Assembly: GCA_031213475.1 (NCBI GenBank)
Contig: JARUPZ010000010.1
Location: 3,561,970-3,625,969, forward strand
Direction: 5' to 3'
Length of the DNA stretch: 64,000 nucleotides
From: Nereocystis luetkeana
Lineage: Eukaryota > Sar > Phaeophyceae > Laminariales > Laminariaceae
The notes beneath the pieces are model-generated. The model worked only from the letters and a program-made list of their open reading frames with translations. It was not told the DNA's origin and did not search any database. This document shows, in pieces, positions 44,121 through 56,079 of the stretch (position 1 is its first letter; each line of letters opens with the position of its first letter). Made by a program: the position numbers and the translations under genes.

Positions 44121-45092
44121 TAGTCGTTTCCCACTCGACGGGCTCGAGCGGAAACGAAATATTGCCTCTGAAGGCAAAACAGTGCAACCATGGGATGAGT
44201 CTAAACACAGCATTGATACTTGCTGTAGACCCGTCAACTACGCAGTTTTTTAGTCCGTAGCCTGATGATGCGGTTCAATGTCTGACCTCTTCCAAGCATC
44301 GTCTGTCACGCTCCCCACTCCCACCCTTCTATTGTTGTTGACAAAATGTCACACACATACCGGCATGATACAATACAGGCCGCATACAATCACAACATGT
44401 TTTTAGGCTAATTATTACATAAAAAAAAGCGTACCTTGAGGGCGATTTCACGAGGACGGTGTCGCTGGCTGAGTCACCATGAAACACATAATCCGTTTCA
44501 TCGATATATATATCGTACTGTTTCTAAAGAAAACAAAACAGGGGAATAAGATATGGAAGAAAAACGCAGCGCGTTAAAGCAGAGTCAGGAGAAGAAGCTG
44601 GTGTTAATAATTCGATACAGCAGAGAGCCTGTTCTATATCTCTTGTACGGAAACGTCCAACGTACACCAGCGTATCTACCCAACGTACGCGCGTATTTAT
44701 CATGGATGAGCTCATTACGTCACTGCAATTCGGGGAGGTATGCCACTCACCATTGCGACATACCTCGGATAACGATAACAAAAAGTGGCGATCCCTCCTG
44801 TGACGGTGGGTATCAACGTTCCTTTTATTTTGGGGCCCCGCCCTTCTTGCAGTGGTGGTGTGAAACAATGGCTTGGCGTCTGCGAGGCAGACAGGTTTCC
44901 TTACATGTCACGCAGTGCAGTACGAGGTACCAGTCTGAAGCTGCGCTTGAAACTACGAGTCGAGTAGGTCTTAGACTCCACGGTTCGCGTCGGGCGGCCT
45001 TCAGGCATCTCGTGAAGGCAGGCTGTTGTTAAGAACTATGTATGTGTGGGAAAAAAAAACACATACTACTTGCATTGTACGCGTTGTGCCTA
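44121..45092. other. No supported gene
   Basis: Open frames at 44553-45032 (plus) and 44524-44868 (minus) overlap each other; neither has a motif. Confidence 0.5.
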
Positions 45093-45197
45093 TTACGTGG
45101 GACCATAGTTAATAGGACCTATGGTACACATAAAAACCCATATATTCAAACATTTTTACAAACAAGATTTGGTCCTATTAACTATGGTCCCCCGTAA
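45093..45197 (+). mobile_element. Family 1 MITE, copy 9
   Basis: Ends TTACGTGGGACCATAGTTAA and GGTCCCCCGTAA, TA on both sides; one change in the left end. Confidence 0.85.
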
Positions 45198-45559
45198 TAC
45201 TAAACAAACGAAATGATAGCACGCATTGAAGCTCGTGCACGCACTGTTCGGGAATAAAAATACTTGCCAATAAAGTGTACTACTTTCTGGTGGTATCAGG
45301 TGCTTCGACATGCCCTGACGACGCTGCGTATCGTGTCCTAATAGGACACAAGCAGACCGGATTTCCAAACAAAGGGGGCAGTGGCTACTCCTTTCCAACG
45401 CGGCCTCTGGCGCCGAGGGAGAGTATTTCATTCAGGAAAGGGCGAAGGGCGAGACGAGGGCATAGACCTTGTCCCCTGGACAAAAGGGGTTCCCGTCGAC
45501 CGGCGTTATTTTCAGACATGCCATTTGCCAATAATACGGCAGACGTCAAGACTCGAAAG

Positions 45560-45649
45560 AGCTCTTAGAACCGCAGTCCCGGTTCTGGGGACAAACCAGT
45601 CAAATTCCAAAGACTTTGTCCCCAAAACGGGACTGCGGTCCTAAAAGGG
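45560..45649. mobile_element. Family 3 hairpin
   Basis: Arms GAACCGCAGTCCCGGTTCTG and CAAAACGGGACTGCGGTCC pair almost fully around a short loop. The right end is AAAAGGG followed by TTAA (45650-45653). TTAA next to CCCTTT-type ends is typical of piggyBac-related elements. Confidence 0.7.
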
Positions 45650-45991
45650 TTAAGGCACCCCTATCCGGGAAGGGTGTTGGGGCAGTTTGTGAGGCAATAC
45701 GTTAAGGCCGCTACCTGCTTGAAGCCCTCTCAAAGCGCGCTCAGAGACTGGGTGCCCAAGTTCGAAAAAAACGCGGAACATACGTTTAATGGATGCACCA
45801 AGGGAAACGCGTATGCTAGAGTTTAGTGCAGACGAGTGAACAGCATCAGGCGCTCCCCCAGCGGGCCGGGGGGGTGTACGGTTGTTTGTCGATTAAGTTT
45901 GAAAACATACCGTGGGCGACTTTATTCTAGCGATAACACGCGATACGAACCAACTCAGCCCAGCCCGCGTTACGACGCCGGTAACGAACGT

Positions 45992-46244
45992 GAGGCGTTG
46001 TACGATAAAGGTTCACCCTATTTTTTCTGAGGCTCTTCACTTTAGGAGCTCCATACCTCACCCGAACGCTGACCTCAGCAAAAAAAAACAAAAGTGCATC
46101 CCGATGAATGATCCCATGGCCCAAAAGCATACAAAACAAACATGTTTCGAAACTAAATTGACATTCTGACGATTCTGGGCTAAGGAACCCCGTCATACAG
46201 AAAACAAACAACGGAAATGTGCTACCTCTATCGTAGAACGCGTC
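45992..46244 (+). mobile_element. Family 2 MITE, copy e
   Basis: Full length, ends GAGGCGTTGTACGATAAAGG and TATCGTAGAACGCGTC, perfect ACGT flanks (45988-45991 and 46245-46248). Confidence 0.85.
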
Positions 46245-46309
46245 ACGTGTGTCGTAAATGTGAGGGCCTATGGCTCAAGTTACACCAATCCCTGTGTATT
46301 AAAGGTCAG

Positions 46310-47160
46310 CATCCGCAAGCGGTTGCGTGTACATAAAAATAGGTTGCGTGTGCCACAGTCACCATCTCTTGGGTGTGTCTGATTCACCCACGCCGCTACC
46401 TGATACACAAGGCTCGTTTGTTTGCAAAAAGAAATATTCCCTGAAAAAGGGGTACGTCATTTATTTATTGGTACCATAAAATTAAATGTGTCAAGTCTGC
46501 ATGTATGTCCGATTTATAGCACCTTTCGTGCACTTGATGTGATTTGATTCCGCGAGTCTACTTACTGCTGTAACCCTCCGTGTGCTCGTGGATGGTACGA
46601 TTGGAATAAGGGCTGCACTTTATCAGCTGGCTGATGGGATAAACTAAATTAACGTCGGAGTAATACCAATCGTCGTTTGTACCCACGTAGCTGTAGCATT
46701 AAAATTTAGCACAGGGGGCCATAGTACATATATATATGACCAACTATTGTTAGTAAAAGTAGGTAAATATATACCCGGTAGATTTTTGTGTGTACCGTAG
46801 GTGCTATATACTATGGTCCCCCGTAATAGTAGCTGGCAGGCTGGCGACTCCGAGGATGCCCGGCGTTTTCTCCGGCCAACCGATCCAAGCACCCTATCCC
46901 ACTGCTGTTCTAGTAAGTAACACCATATACGTACATACTGGAACACCCCCCCGGTGAATGTGTCGGTCTGATTGTATTCATGGGGCCTGGGCTGGTGTGT
47001 GGTCCATGGCCTTCTGTGGCTATGGATGGGAATGCATGCGTGCTTGGTGTCTCCCGTCGAGTTGTTGTCGGTTGTCGTTTCCCGTCTCGAGATCTCACGA
47101 TCACAGCATTCGTCCATCGATCGTTGATGGTTGATGCCATACATAATATATAGTGTTGGA
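46310..47160. repeat. Diverged dispersed repeat, copy 1
   Basis: Two blocks match 61190-61680 in the same order: a GCCAC..CCATCTC..CTGATTCAC..CCG.TACCTG block (46355-46410) and a GTGTGGT.CA.GGCC..TCTCG..GATCAC block (46990-47130). This copy is interrupted by the family 1 MITE at 46709. Boundaries unknown. Confidence 0.35.
46709..46826 (-). mobile_element. Family 1 MITE, copy 10
   Basis: The left end is worn (GCACAGGGGGCCATAG); the right end is intact (GGTCCCCCGTAA then TA). It lies across the 201-codon minus-strand frame here, which is therefore not a gene. Confidence 0.75.
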
Positions 47161-47199
47161 TATCGAGCGAGAATCGAACGCGATACGATAATAAAATGC

Positions 47200-50089
47200 C
47201 GTTCAACAAAAAAGCGATCGACATAATCGATGCGACATTCAACAATCAATTGACGTGATACAAATGTCTATGGAGCTTTCGTTCATAGCAGGGTCGACAT
47301 GCGAACGCGGGAGGAGTGCCAGGGGAAGGAGGACACGGGCTACAACAGAGGGGCATTCTGTTCACCCTACCTACTATTTTCAGGGACGGTTGTTTTACTT
47401 GATTAGAGGTTGACCCAGACTCTGACTTTGCGAAAGCATGAAGAAAGTTCAACTCGAGGGCCTACGCCATGTAAACAACCAGCAATAGTCACTACCTGGT
47501 ATATCACAACTGGAGTTCCGACGATCTGGGGTAAAGTTCTTCTTTGGGACTCCTTGATGGCAGCCATAACACGAATCAAGCCTTCTGGGTGTTAGCAGCC
47601 GTCTACGGGCAGCACGAGCGCCTCGCAATACGGAGAGGATCATGGTTCGCCCACACGATAAACAACGCCAACTTATTGTATCGACACCCTATCGGAGCAC
47701 GCCTTCGGAGGGTGAAACCCGTCGATATACAGATCATCGAACGTTCGATATGTCGACCTCACTACAGTGATACATATATTGCAACGAAATGAGCAGCCTG
47801 GAGGGCATGTCAAGTGCAAGTCAATTGAACCATGTTGGTACTTGATGCGGCTAGACCCACACCCACAAGAAACGTCTGTTGTGCGAAAAATAAGCATTTT
47901 TAGAAGCTTATTGTGACGCTATTCTTCCGAAAAAAACATTATAATTTAGCACGCAGCCTATACCATAAAGGATTTAGTGTAGTATCGGTCGCCACAGAGC
48001 ACATTTTATGTGTCCACGTTTCTAATCTAAAACTTAGCACACACTCCCAGGCAAAATAAGGGGCACTCGAATACCTCCCGCTCGGAGCAATGCCAACTAG
48101 CTGAAGGGATCGAGATCCTTGGGTTAATCCTAGGTCCTGATTTTATCATTTTAGTATGGCCCCGCCGTACTTGTACCTATCAGAATTATTTAGTCTACTC
48201 CTACGCGTTTTGTTCCCGCAGTGAGAGCGCAGTCCTAGAAGAGATAACAGCCAGTGGACCCCGGATGGTGATTTTATTGCAGAAGCATCCCAACCCCTAA
48301 ATGAGCTATTTGTAGCAGTCAGCGCTGATTGATACTTCACCAAAAAGGGCACATCTCCGATATCCCCCACAACGCGAGCCCCATGTTAATATTTTTAAAG
48401 GTGCTTTTTATTTTTTGTTGGCCTGTATACTGTATTAAACGCCGGTTGGTGAGCACACGCGACTTGGCGACAGAAGAACCGCCGAAACCACGTTGCAGGG
48501 AGAGCAGCTGGCAGAGGGCAGAACACACGCAGACAGGCACGCCACGCCACTCTGCATACCGACAAACCGGGTACAGTTGTATGTGGCATAGAACGAATAA
48601 ATTTATGGTCCCACGGTACATACTCACACGACCGTGTATACCGTACCGCGTGTCACACGGGTGATAATGTAGCACGCCCCCATGGCATAAAATCTACAAC
48701 CGCAGCGTGAAGACGCCGAGTGAAGTGTCTACGTGTGCCCGCGTGTGTTTTTCACGTTCACCGTTATTTCTACCCGTCGACACGAAGTCAAGACATGTAG
48801 ATCAGACGCTATGCCCAAACGCCTCGTTGTGTGTGCCTTCGTGGTTGGAGGAGAAGTGGGCTCCGGAAATGCAATACAGGGGGCGGAGGGGGTGCTCTAT
48901 TTACGATGCGCGCACATTCAACACAGTTGATTTACTGATATCGATGCGCAGTGTGCAGGATAATGTCGACCGCACGAAGGCAAAACTCTTTGTGGTACTA
49001 TTCTGAATAGCATGCATTATTAGCTCAGCTAACTGTCGTGTGGTAACTCTAGAAACAATTTTTTGCTTTGTTGTATGGTGTGGTGTGCCCATCGCAGAAA
49101 CCAAAATCAAAGAATGCTCAATCCAGTTGTAATAATTTTTCAATGGTGATGTGATTGATCCCTGCGAAGAACGCCGAGAAAGTGAATCGGTCGGTTTCAA
49201 CGACCACTGCTGTTGCATACATGCATACAAGCTCTTCGATCCCTGTGGTGCCATTGACGGATTGAGACCGGAAAATATCCTTGGGGCGCACGAAAAGCGC
49301 CCTCCTCGGTTACCAGTAGAAAACATCGGTTTCATAAGTGGCCGGGACCGACCCCCCCACCCCCCACCCCTGGCGCAATGAGGGCACGAAAAAAACCCTG
49401 CGGGTGCTTTGGTTGGATACAATCTATTAAACCCCACAAGGAGTGGGCAGCGCCTCGCTTTGGCCCTCCTAATAACAATAATTATGTACTTTGTTGGTCA
49501 TTGTCTCCACGATGATAGTTTTACGCCCATAGTGTGCAGGGGGGGGGGGGGGGTCCGGCCGCCTGTCTGTACTTGCGTCCAGGCTTATTTTCTGTTTTTC
49601 GCCACCATGGATCACAACCATTGTATTCCCACGCAGAAACGGATGCCTAGTACTATTTGTTTGGCGACCTTACCGGATAAAGCACCTCACCCGACCCTGG
49701 CCGCGCAGCGTTTGTTTGGGCAAAGTCTGGTATTTATTTCTTGTTGGAAAACGAACACTAATGAATGGCCTCGTTATCTCGCGGCCGAACCCATGCCTGG
49801 TACCAGGTGGTATCTATTGTGCTGCATCGTACGTTCATATAACCTAATCCTGACTCTATTTTCATGTGTTTTGGTTTCACACGACGGGGGTGATGTATTA
49901 AGAGTAGCCCTCTAGAGGTTTAGAGCAGGAGCCCTCTGTGTCGTCTCTCGCGCACGTATGTTTCCCCTTGCGGTTGACCTCGCGCCCATGACATCTGCTT
50001 GGAAGACGAGGGAGTGAAGACATCATGTGCGTGTGCGCAGAATCCTGCAAAAAGGGATGGATCTGCTCCGTAAACTCGCCGTCGGACTA
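47200..50089. other. No supported gene
   Basis: Moderately long frames at 48707-49006 (plus), 48901-49437 (minus), 49151-49381 (plus) and 49409-49915 (plus, running through the G16 tract at 49539-49554). None has a recognised domain or a phase-consistent partner exon. A strong start context, GCCACCATGG, occurs near 49600. Confidence 0.4.
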
Positions 50090-50600
50090 CGCACTCAAGA
50101 GAACAGGGCCGGCGTTTGATATACTACTCGGAATTTTCGAAATTTCTGCGGCACCCGAATTGTTTCGAATTGTCGACGGATTTTCCGCCAGGCTCTCCCT
50201 CCGTGGTGGTATTTGGGGCCGACGGGACATTCTGCCACATACATATCGACACAGCAGTAACAGCAACACACCACCAGCTACCGCTACTGCCGCTGTAGCA
50301 CTCTTGCCACCCACCGACCTACAGCAAGCAGCAGCACAGCGGCGACAAGCAGTACATTGTTTTCAGCCTCCACAGACAGGTGTTTTCACTCGGACTGGAC
50401 GTGACCCGACGACCAGTGCATCGCTCGCTACTATACGCAGAGCCGTTCGGTGCCAGACGCCATAATAACACCAATCGGCACACAATGGATCACGGCGTGC
50501 TAAGAAAGACTCAGTCCGACGTGGGGATATGTCCATCGGTGAGAAAGAGAGAGGAATGTGACTGTTTAGTTTGGTTTGTCTCCCCACGGTTCATCTACTA
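50090..50600 (+). repeat. Leader-family unit E2
   Basis: Shares with E1 and E3 the TTTTCG/TTTCGAA block, TTTTCCGCCAGG, ACAGCAGTAACAGCAACA with CAG tracts, a GGACTGGACGTGACC block (with E3), the M-D-x-G short peptide, a phase 0 GTGAGA and GGTTCATCTA. It ends abruptly at the family 1 MITE. Confidence 0.5.
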
Positions 50601-50616
50601 TTACGGGGGACCATAG
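50485..50616 (+). CDS. Conserved short ORF of unit E2 (first exon?)
   Basis: Begins MDHGVLRKTQSDVGICPS and then reaches GTGAGA (50539) in phase 0, as in E1 and E3. If unspliced, the frame runs past GTTCATCTAC into the MITE at 50601, so its last codons and stop come from the transposon. Confidence 0.4.
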   Translation: MDHGVLRKTQSDVGICPSVRKREECDCLVWFVSPRFIYYYGGP

Positions 50617-50705
50617 TTAATAGGACCAAATATTGTTAGTAAAAATGGTTAAATATATAGGTTTTTATGTATACCGTAGGTCCTATTAACTATGGTCCCC
50701 CGTAA
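50601..50705 (-). mobile_element. Family 1 MITE, copy 11 (well preserved)
   Basis: Intact inverted ends TTACGGGGGACCATAGTTAA and complement, TA on both sides, reverse orientation. Inserted at the 3' edge of unit E2. Confidence 0.9.
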
Positions 50706-51543
50706 TACTTACTGCAGCACAGAGGGGACTCGACGAAAAGGTGGAAACTCTGGCGATCCAGGCTGTGGGTTTTCTTTTCAAGTATATAATGGGTTCGTTC
50801 TGCACGATGATCAGTACAGTATGGGTACGCCAGCAAGAAACACCTAATTTGGGCAAGCCTGAGATCCTTACTGGGGCGCCATATATATTCAAACAGCATC
50901 GAGCATAGGCTATTATATAAGATTTAGTGTAGAGTTTACCACTGAGGCGATTTTCTTAACCCAGCTATCTTAGCGTTCCGCACAAAGTGACAATTGTGTT
51001 CGTATTGGGCAATTATTTCTTGTTGACGAGTCAATGCGGTATATATACCGAGGCTGCATACAGCTCCACCCTGTCGGTTTATTCGCTGCTGATGATGTGG
51101 CATTATTAGAGCAAATCGACCCCCCTCGCCATCCCGTTCTTTCCGCAAAAAAAAAACGCTTCAACTCGTTGGTTGTTGTCCATCTATCTCGCGTACATAG
51201 CAGGAACAGTGTTCTGCTTTGTAGTTGTATTCCTATATACCCTCGACTGCCGTCCTTCGACCACACCTCTTTATTCTGTCTGTCTGTTCGTACACACTGC
51301 TGCAGCAGCTGCAAAACGATGACCATCAAGATAACGAACGCTATATCTTAGTCGCGACTACGTCAACAACGCAAGCAAGCGACGCCATCGCATGCATGCA
51401 GGCCGCTTTCAGAAGAGAACCTGACTGCTAGTGTAGAACAGCAAATATATATATATATATATACGTTTGTTTTCAGGTTTTCATGGATACGACAACCACA
51501 AAGTACCAGTCGATTGAGGGCGGTGTTGAGCCTCGGTTTGTCG

Positions 51544-51792
51544 GAGGGGTTCTACGATAAAGATTCACCCTCAATTTTGTGAGGCTCCTCACCTCAGAAG
51601 GTCCATGCCCTACCTGAACCCTGACCGCAGTGAAAATCAACTCGCATCCCGGTGAATAATCCCATGGCCCAAGTATACGACAACGTCCGTTTTTTCGAAA
51701 CAAGGTTGGCATTACGACGATTTCGGGTTAAGGAGCCCCGTCATTCACAAATCTTGTAGCGAAAATATGCTACCTCTATCGTAGGACGCGTC
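51544..51792 (+). mobile_element. Family 2 MITE, copy f
   Basis: Ends GAGGGGTTCTACGATAAAG and CTATCGTAGGACGCGTC; flanks GTCG and GTTG (three of four match). Confidence 0.8.
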
Positions 51793-52254
51793 GTTGGCGT
51801 CCCTTGAACATCTCGGGTTGACATCTCGAAGGGTTTATTAATAAAACCAGACGACGCCTAATCAGGCCTCCTGGCTAGTTTGGCGCAACATCCTAGGTGG
51901 GATCGAGTACTGTACTTGATACGTACAAATTTCGTACGAACGACTTGTACTTCGTTCTGTTGACAGTATTTATTTCACAAATACTACTGAAAGAGGCACC
52001 TCAATCGAGCTGTGAGATCGAAAACCTCCTCCGATCTCATATTTTCGACTGTATAATAAGCTGCAGGTGATACTGCTGTCAGCCTGCTTTTCGATGTTGC
52101 ATGGAGTCTGAGGTTTGTAGATGGCACTGATGTAGGACAAATAAATCAGACGGCCAATGGTTGTACGGCAGGTTCACCCAACCATGTTTTATTTTCGGTG
52201 TCAACGCCCTTCCTTTTGGGAAGTTTTGGGGCAACATACAGCAGTAGCAGTTTG

Positions 52255-52345
52255 CCGGAAGGCACGACCATTCCAACTATATAATCGGAGAGAGAGAAGA
52301 CGATGTGCGAAGATAATGAATGGGAAGAGCAAAAAAAAATATGTA
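52255..52345 (+). mobile_element. SINE 3' fragment
   Basis: CCGGAAGGCACGACC followed by GGAGAGAGAGAAGACGATG and an A-rich tail matches the 3' part of the SINE at 12824 with internal loss. Confidence 0.55.
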
Positions 52346-52906
52346 TATATATATAATCGATGGCCCTGTATGATCTCGCACCAGGCTGTAGGTTGTGAGG
52401 CCGATGTCCCCCTCAGTGCGCTTCGAGGAAAAAGTGCGTATTTATTCAGAAGAAACGCGTGGCTCGAAGATCAAGCTCCAGCCTTAATACGCATTCTTAC
52501 GGTCGAGGTATACACAATAATAATAGTCCGATCAGAGATGTCCTGACCTCTCTCCCCTTCTTCTCTCTTCTCGCTTTCTACGACAAATAAATGTTCCTGT
52601 AGCTCTTCGTGCCGTTACAGACATGTTCAGGCCAGTCTTGTTCCAGCACTAACACCGGTAGATTTTTCATGAAATAGTACCTCTGGTACTCTGCTGCTGC
52701 TGCCTGGTATGGCTGTGGTGGTATGCAGCGGCTGTACTGTGTGTAGTAGTCTACGTTCGTAACTGGTGTCTGTAAAGATTATTCTACGGCAGGGAATAAG
52801 AGGCCCTCCCACCCCCACCGCGGTAGGGAAGAAGTGGATCACGTAGTTAGTTGATATCACGATGGTAGACGCATATATATATGACGCTGTTAATATTAAT
52901 TATTAA

Positions 52907-53166
52907 CCCTCTTTAGAACTAACTAACTGCAGTTTAGTTCCGTTTTGGGCGACAAACCGCTCATTTTGTCGCGGTAGGGGCTGATTGGATCGAGTACTTC
53001 AGACGACGGTAGTAGACGCATAAATTGCTTTTAATCTTCAATCCTCAACCGTTCCAGAACCGCAACGCAGTCAGTCCCGGTTCGGACACAAACAAACCAC
53101 TCAAATGCCAAGTAATAATGTGGTCCCCATATGGCCCCAAAAACAGGATTGCGGTCCTCAAAGAAA
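52907..53166. mobile_element. Family 3 hairpin remnants
   Basis: A half copy starts after TTAA at 52903-52906 (CCCTCTTTAGAAC, then GTTCCGTTTTGGGCGACAAA). A second, diverged full copy spans about 53046-53166 (AGAACCGCAACGCAGTCAG to AACAGGATTGCGGTCC). Confidence 0.5.
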
Positions 53167-53169
53167 GGT

Positions 53170-54959
53170 TTCGATTTCAATTACTGAATCTGTACGGCAA
53201 GCATTCGACACGAAGACCATGAGTTTGGGGGTGAAACAAAAGAAGCGATAGGGTTTGACTCCAAAACACTGTTTTTTTAGGTGAGGTAAGACATTGAAAA
53301 TTGAAGTTTTGCGCATAGTTTGAAAAAAATCGACTTGCAGTACTAAAATCAGGAAAAAAAGTCCTCTTCCAAATGGCGAAGTACAACCATGCAATATACT
53401 GCTGTATTGTATTCTGTGTCGGGTGCTATTTATTTTTAGTAGCACAGTATTGCCCACCCCAGTTCGTGTAAGGAGATTTCTTCTTTCAGGAATGTTTTGA
53501 TTCATCAACGTGAAAGCTAATGCTGCACATCGTCGGATGGCAAGCCTAACAATAATAACAACGATTTCGCACTGTATACTCCATCATTGGCCCATATTTT
53601 TTCCCGGACAAGAGATTTCGCAGACTACATATCAAAACATCAAAATTGTCGACCTTAGTTGTTTTTGCCGGCTGTCTATGAATTCAGAGGATTTTCCATT
53701 CAAGCGAAATTGCAGGGTGCCGATCAACTACTTTCATTCTGTCGACAAGAATAACAGTTTTGTATTGGTGCCTACGACCGACGATTATGGGAAATTATTT
53801 CTGGGCTCGAGGAACTGCGTTTCTAGGTCGAATATATGCGTTTTACTCGGCGGAACAGTAAAATTCACCGGCTGACTTGGTCGACCCCTCAGAATGCTCC
53901 CGAGAGCTTTCCGAGAGCTTTCTGGAAGAAGAGTTCCCCGTTTCTTCAGATTCTTAGTTTGATTTTTGGAGCAGTTTTCTCGTTTTCTCCGGGGGGTGAA
54001 AACAAAAATTGTTTGTCACGGCTGGAGTCAGAAATAATGGATCTTCGAAGAGTTTAGAGTCCTTCATAACATTTAGAATAATAGTTGTTGGTCTACACTA
54101 CTAGTCATAGATAGTAGGATTTCCGGGCCGTGGGTTTCCCAGGCTAGCTACTGATTAGATTGGCCCGTACAATTATTGGATTGCTTTCTGAGACACACGA
54201 TCAATAATAATCGTCCCATGAACAAGCCTGTTTACAATTGACGCCGATCGAAGACAGGCCAGGATTCTAAACATGTGCTCACTCCAAAACTGAGCCGAGA
54301 TTTCAGAAACCCGCGAGAAATTGGTCGTGGTAAGTCGAGACTCTGAAGGTTTAGCAGGCGTGTTCTCCGGGCCGGGAGCCCGACACCGGGCCTCCCTGCC
54401 CCCCCCCGCACGCCGCGTGGGTGAAGCCCACGAGGCGCAAAGTTGGGGCGGAACCCCGAGGCATTCCTCCTCTGGGAGTTAAACCCCTTCGACGGCAAAA
54501 AGTCTCAGAGTAGCATCATGATAAAGAGACTGGTGTTCGTACGTGAAGGCATGAGGTTGTAAACGGTAGCCGGGAGAACAGCTTGCATCAAAGTCAAAGT
54601 TGTCCCATAGAGCATCAGGTCGCACATATATATATCGTCTTCGTTCATACAAGAGTACACAGCAACTCCAAGCCAGCACGCCCCAGGCCACCCGTCTAAT
54701 AATGTAACAACTCAGGTCACGCAGGGGGTATGGCTCACGCACCAGGGTGGGTGGATGGATCACGTAGCTGTCGTCGTCTAGGCAGGAGTAGAAGACCAGG
54801 CACAAACAGGAAGAAGAGGTGAAAAATGCATATTTCAATGTCTCATTGGACCCCGAAGGGTCGAAAATAGGATCGAAAAAAACAAAAAAATGGAAAGTAG
54901 TAACGGGGCAAAGCAATGAAGCTGCAAGAAATGGGGGAGTCTCGTTCTTGCTCCTTGAC
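53170..54959. other. No supported gene
   Basis: AT-rich around 53200-54250. Frames at 53510-53875 (plus) and 54479-54976 (minus) are open for over 100 codons without a recognised motif; the latter takes its start codon from the MITE at 54963. A GC-rich patch lies at 54350-54480. Confidence 0.45.
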
Positions 54960-54962
54960 CTA

Positions 54963-55067
54963 TTACGGGGGACCATAGTTAGTAGGACCTATGGTATACA
55001 TAAAAACCTATATATCTAACCATTTTTACGAACAATATCCGGTCCTATTAACTATGGTCCACCGTAA
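54963..55067 (+). mobile_element. Family 1 MITE, copy 12
   Basis: Ends TTACGGGGGACCATAGTTAG and GGTCCACCGTAA, TA on both sides. Confidence 0.9.
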
Positions 55068-55276
55068 TAGCTCGCGACTGTTCAGAAATACACTGCGCCT
55101 GCCACACCTCGAGAAAACTAGTATAGATGCTTCCAGACGTCACAATGTGGTTGTCTCAGAGTTCAACTTGAGGGGACATATATATGCCGAACCGAGAATT
55201 CATGCCCATTGGCGACCTCTTCGGGTCTTTGCATGTATATATATAGAGAGAGATACATATTATATATGTATACATA

Positions 55277-55622
55277 AGGCGCGTTCTACGATAATAGAGG
55301 TAGCACATTTCTGCCCTTTGTTTTTCTGGATGACGGGGTTCCTTAAGCCAACATCGTTTGAATGCCAATCTCGTTTCGAAAAATGACATTTTTTTTATAC
55401 TCGGGCCATGGGATTCTTCACCGGGATGCATTTCGATTTTTACTGAAGTCAGTTTTCGGGCGAGGTATGGAGCTCCTTAACCCCTTTGGAACCGCAGTCC
55501 CGTTTTGGGGACAAACTACTTGAAGTTTGACTGGTTTGTCCCCACATATGGGACTGCGGTTCAAAAAGGGTCAAGTGAGTAGCCTCAGAAAAAATAGGGT
55601 GAACATCTATCGTAGAACGCCT
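55277..55622 (-). mobile_element. Family 2 MITE, copy g, carrying a nested hairpin
   Basis: Ends AGGCGTTCTACGATAATAG and CTATCGTAGAACGCCT with CATA on both sides if the ends are trimmed by one base. Split by the family 3 hairpin at 55481-55570. Reverse orientation. Confidence 0.85.
55481..55570. mobile_element. Family 3 hairpin (best copy, nested)
   Basis: Begins right after TTAA (55477-55480) and ends GGG followed by TCAA. Arms GGAACCGCAGTCCCGTTTTG and CACATATGGGACTGCGGTTC are nearly perfect inverted repeats. No coding capacity. TTAA with CCC-starting ends suggests mobilisation by a piggyBac-type transposase. Confidence 0.75.
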
Positions 55623-56079
55623 CATAATATATGTAGTTTACTGCTGCTCGTATATCATAGCGAAGCACGAGAACCACAACAGGGCTAATAATTAATTGCT
55701 GATTCATTGACGTTATTCGAAATACCGCAGCAGCAGTTGAACACGCCAAGGTATTTCACTGCCGTGGCTTATCTTTTTCTCTTCACCAGAGACCGCTATA
55801 TCGCACCTCCTATTAATAGTAGCCAGGGGGTGTCATTCACTGCTGTCGTAGGAGGGGCTTTCCTTCGATAGAGCAAAGTTTGATCATTATTATTGCGTTC
55901 GTTTGGGAATCCCAAGTTATTTTTCAGGGTGAGATCGAACAGGGTGCAAGTAACTGTTAGAGGAAGCTCTCGGTGCTGGGAATCACAGAATGTCACCCGG
56001 GGCGCCGACCAACAAAGAAAGCAACACAGCAGTAGTACCGTATATAGTACCTGGTAACGTGCAACACACACCATTTTGA

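Noticed and set aside
46644-47249. A 201-codon minus-strand frame
   Set aside because: It runs through the family 1 MITE at 46709-46826, and its last third is translated transposon sequence.
49409-49915. A 168-codon plus frame with a strong start context near 49600
   Set aside because: It reads through a G16 tract and has no motif; the start context alone is not enough.
54479-54976. A 165-codon minus-strand frame
   Set aside because: Its start codon and first residues come from the MITE at 54963-55067 and no domain is recognisable.
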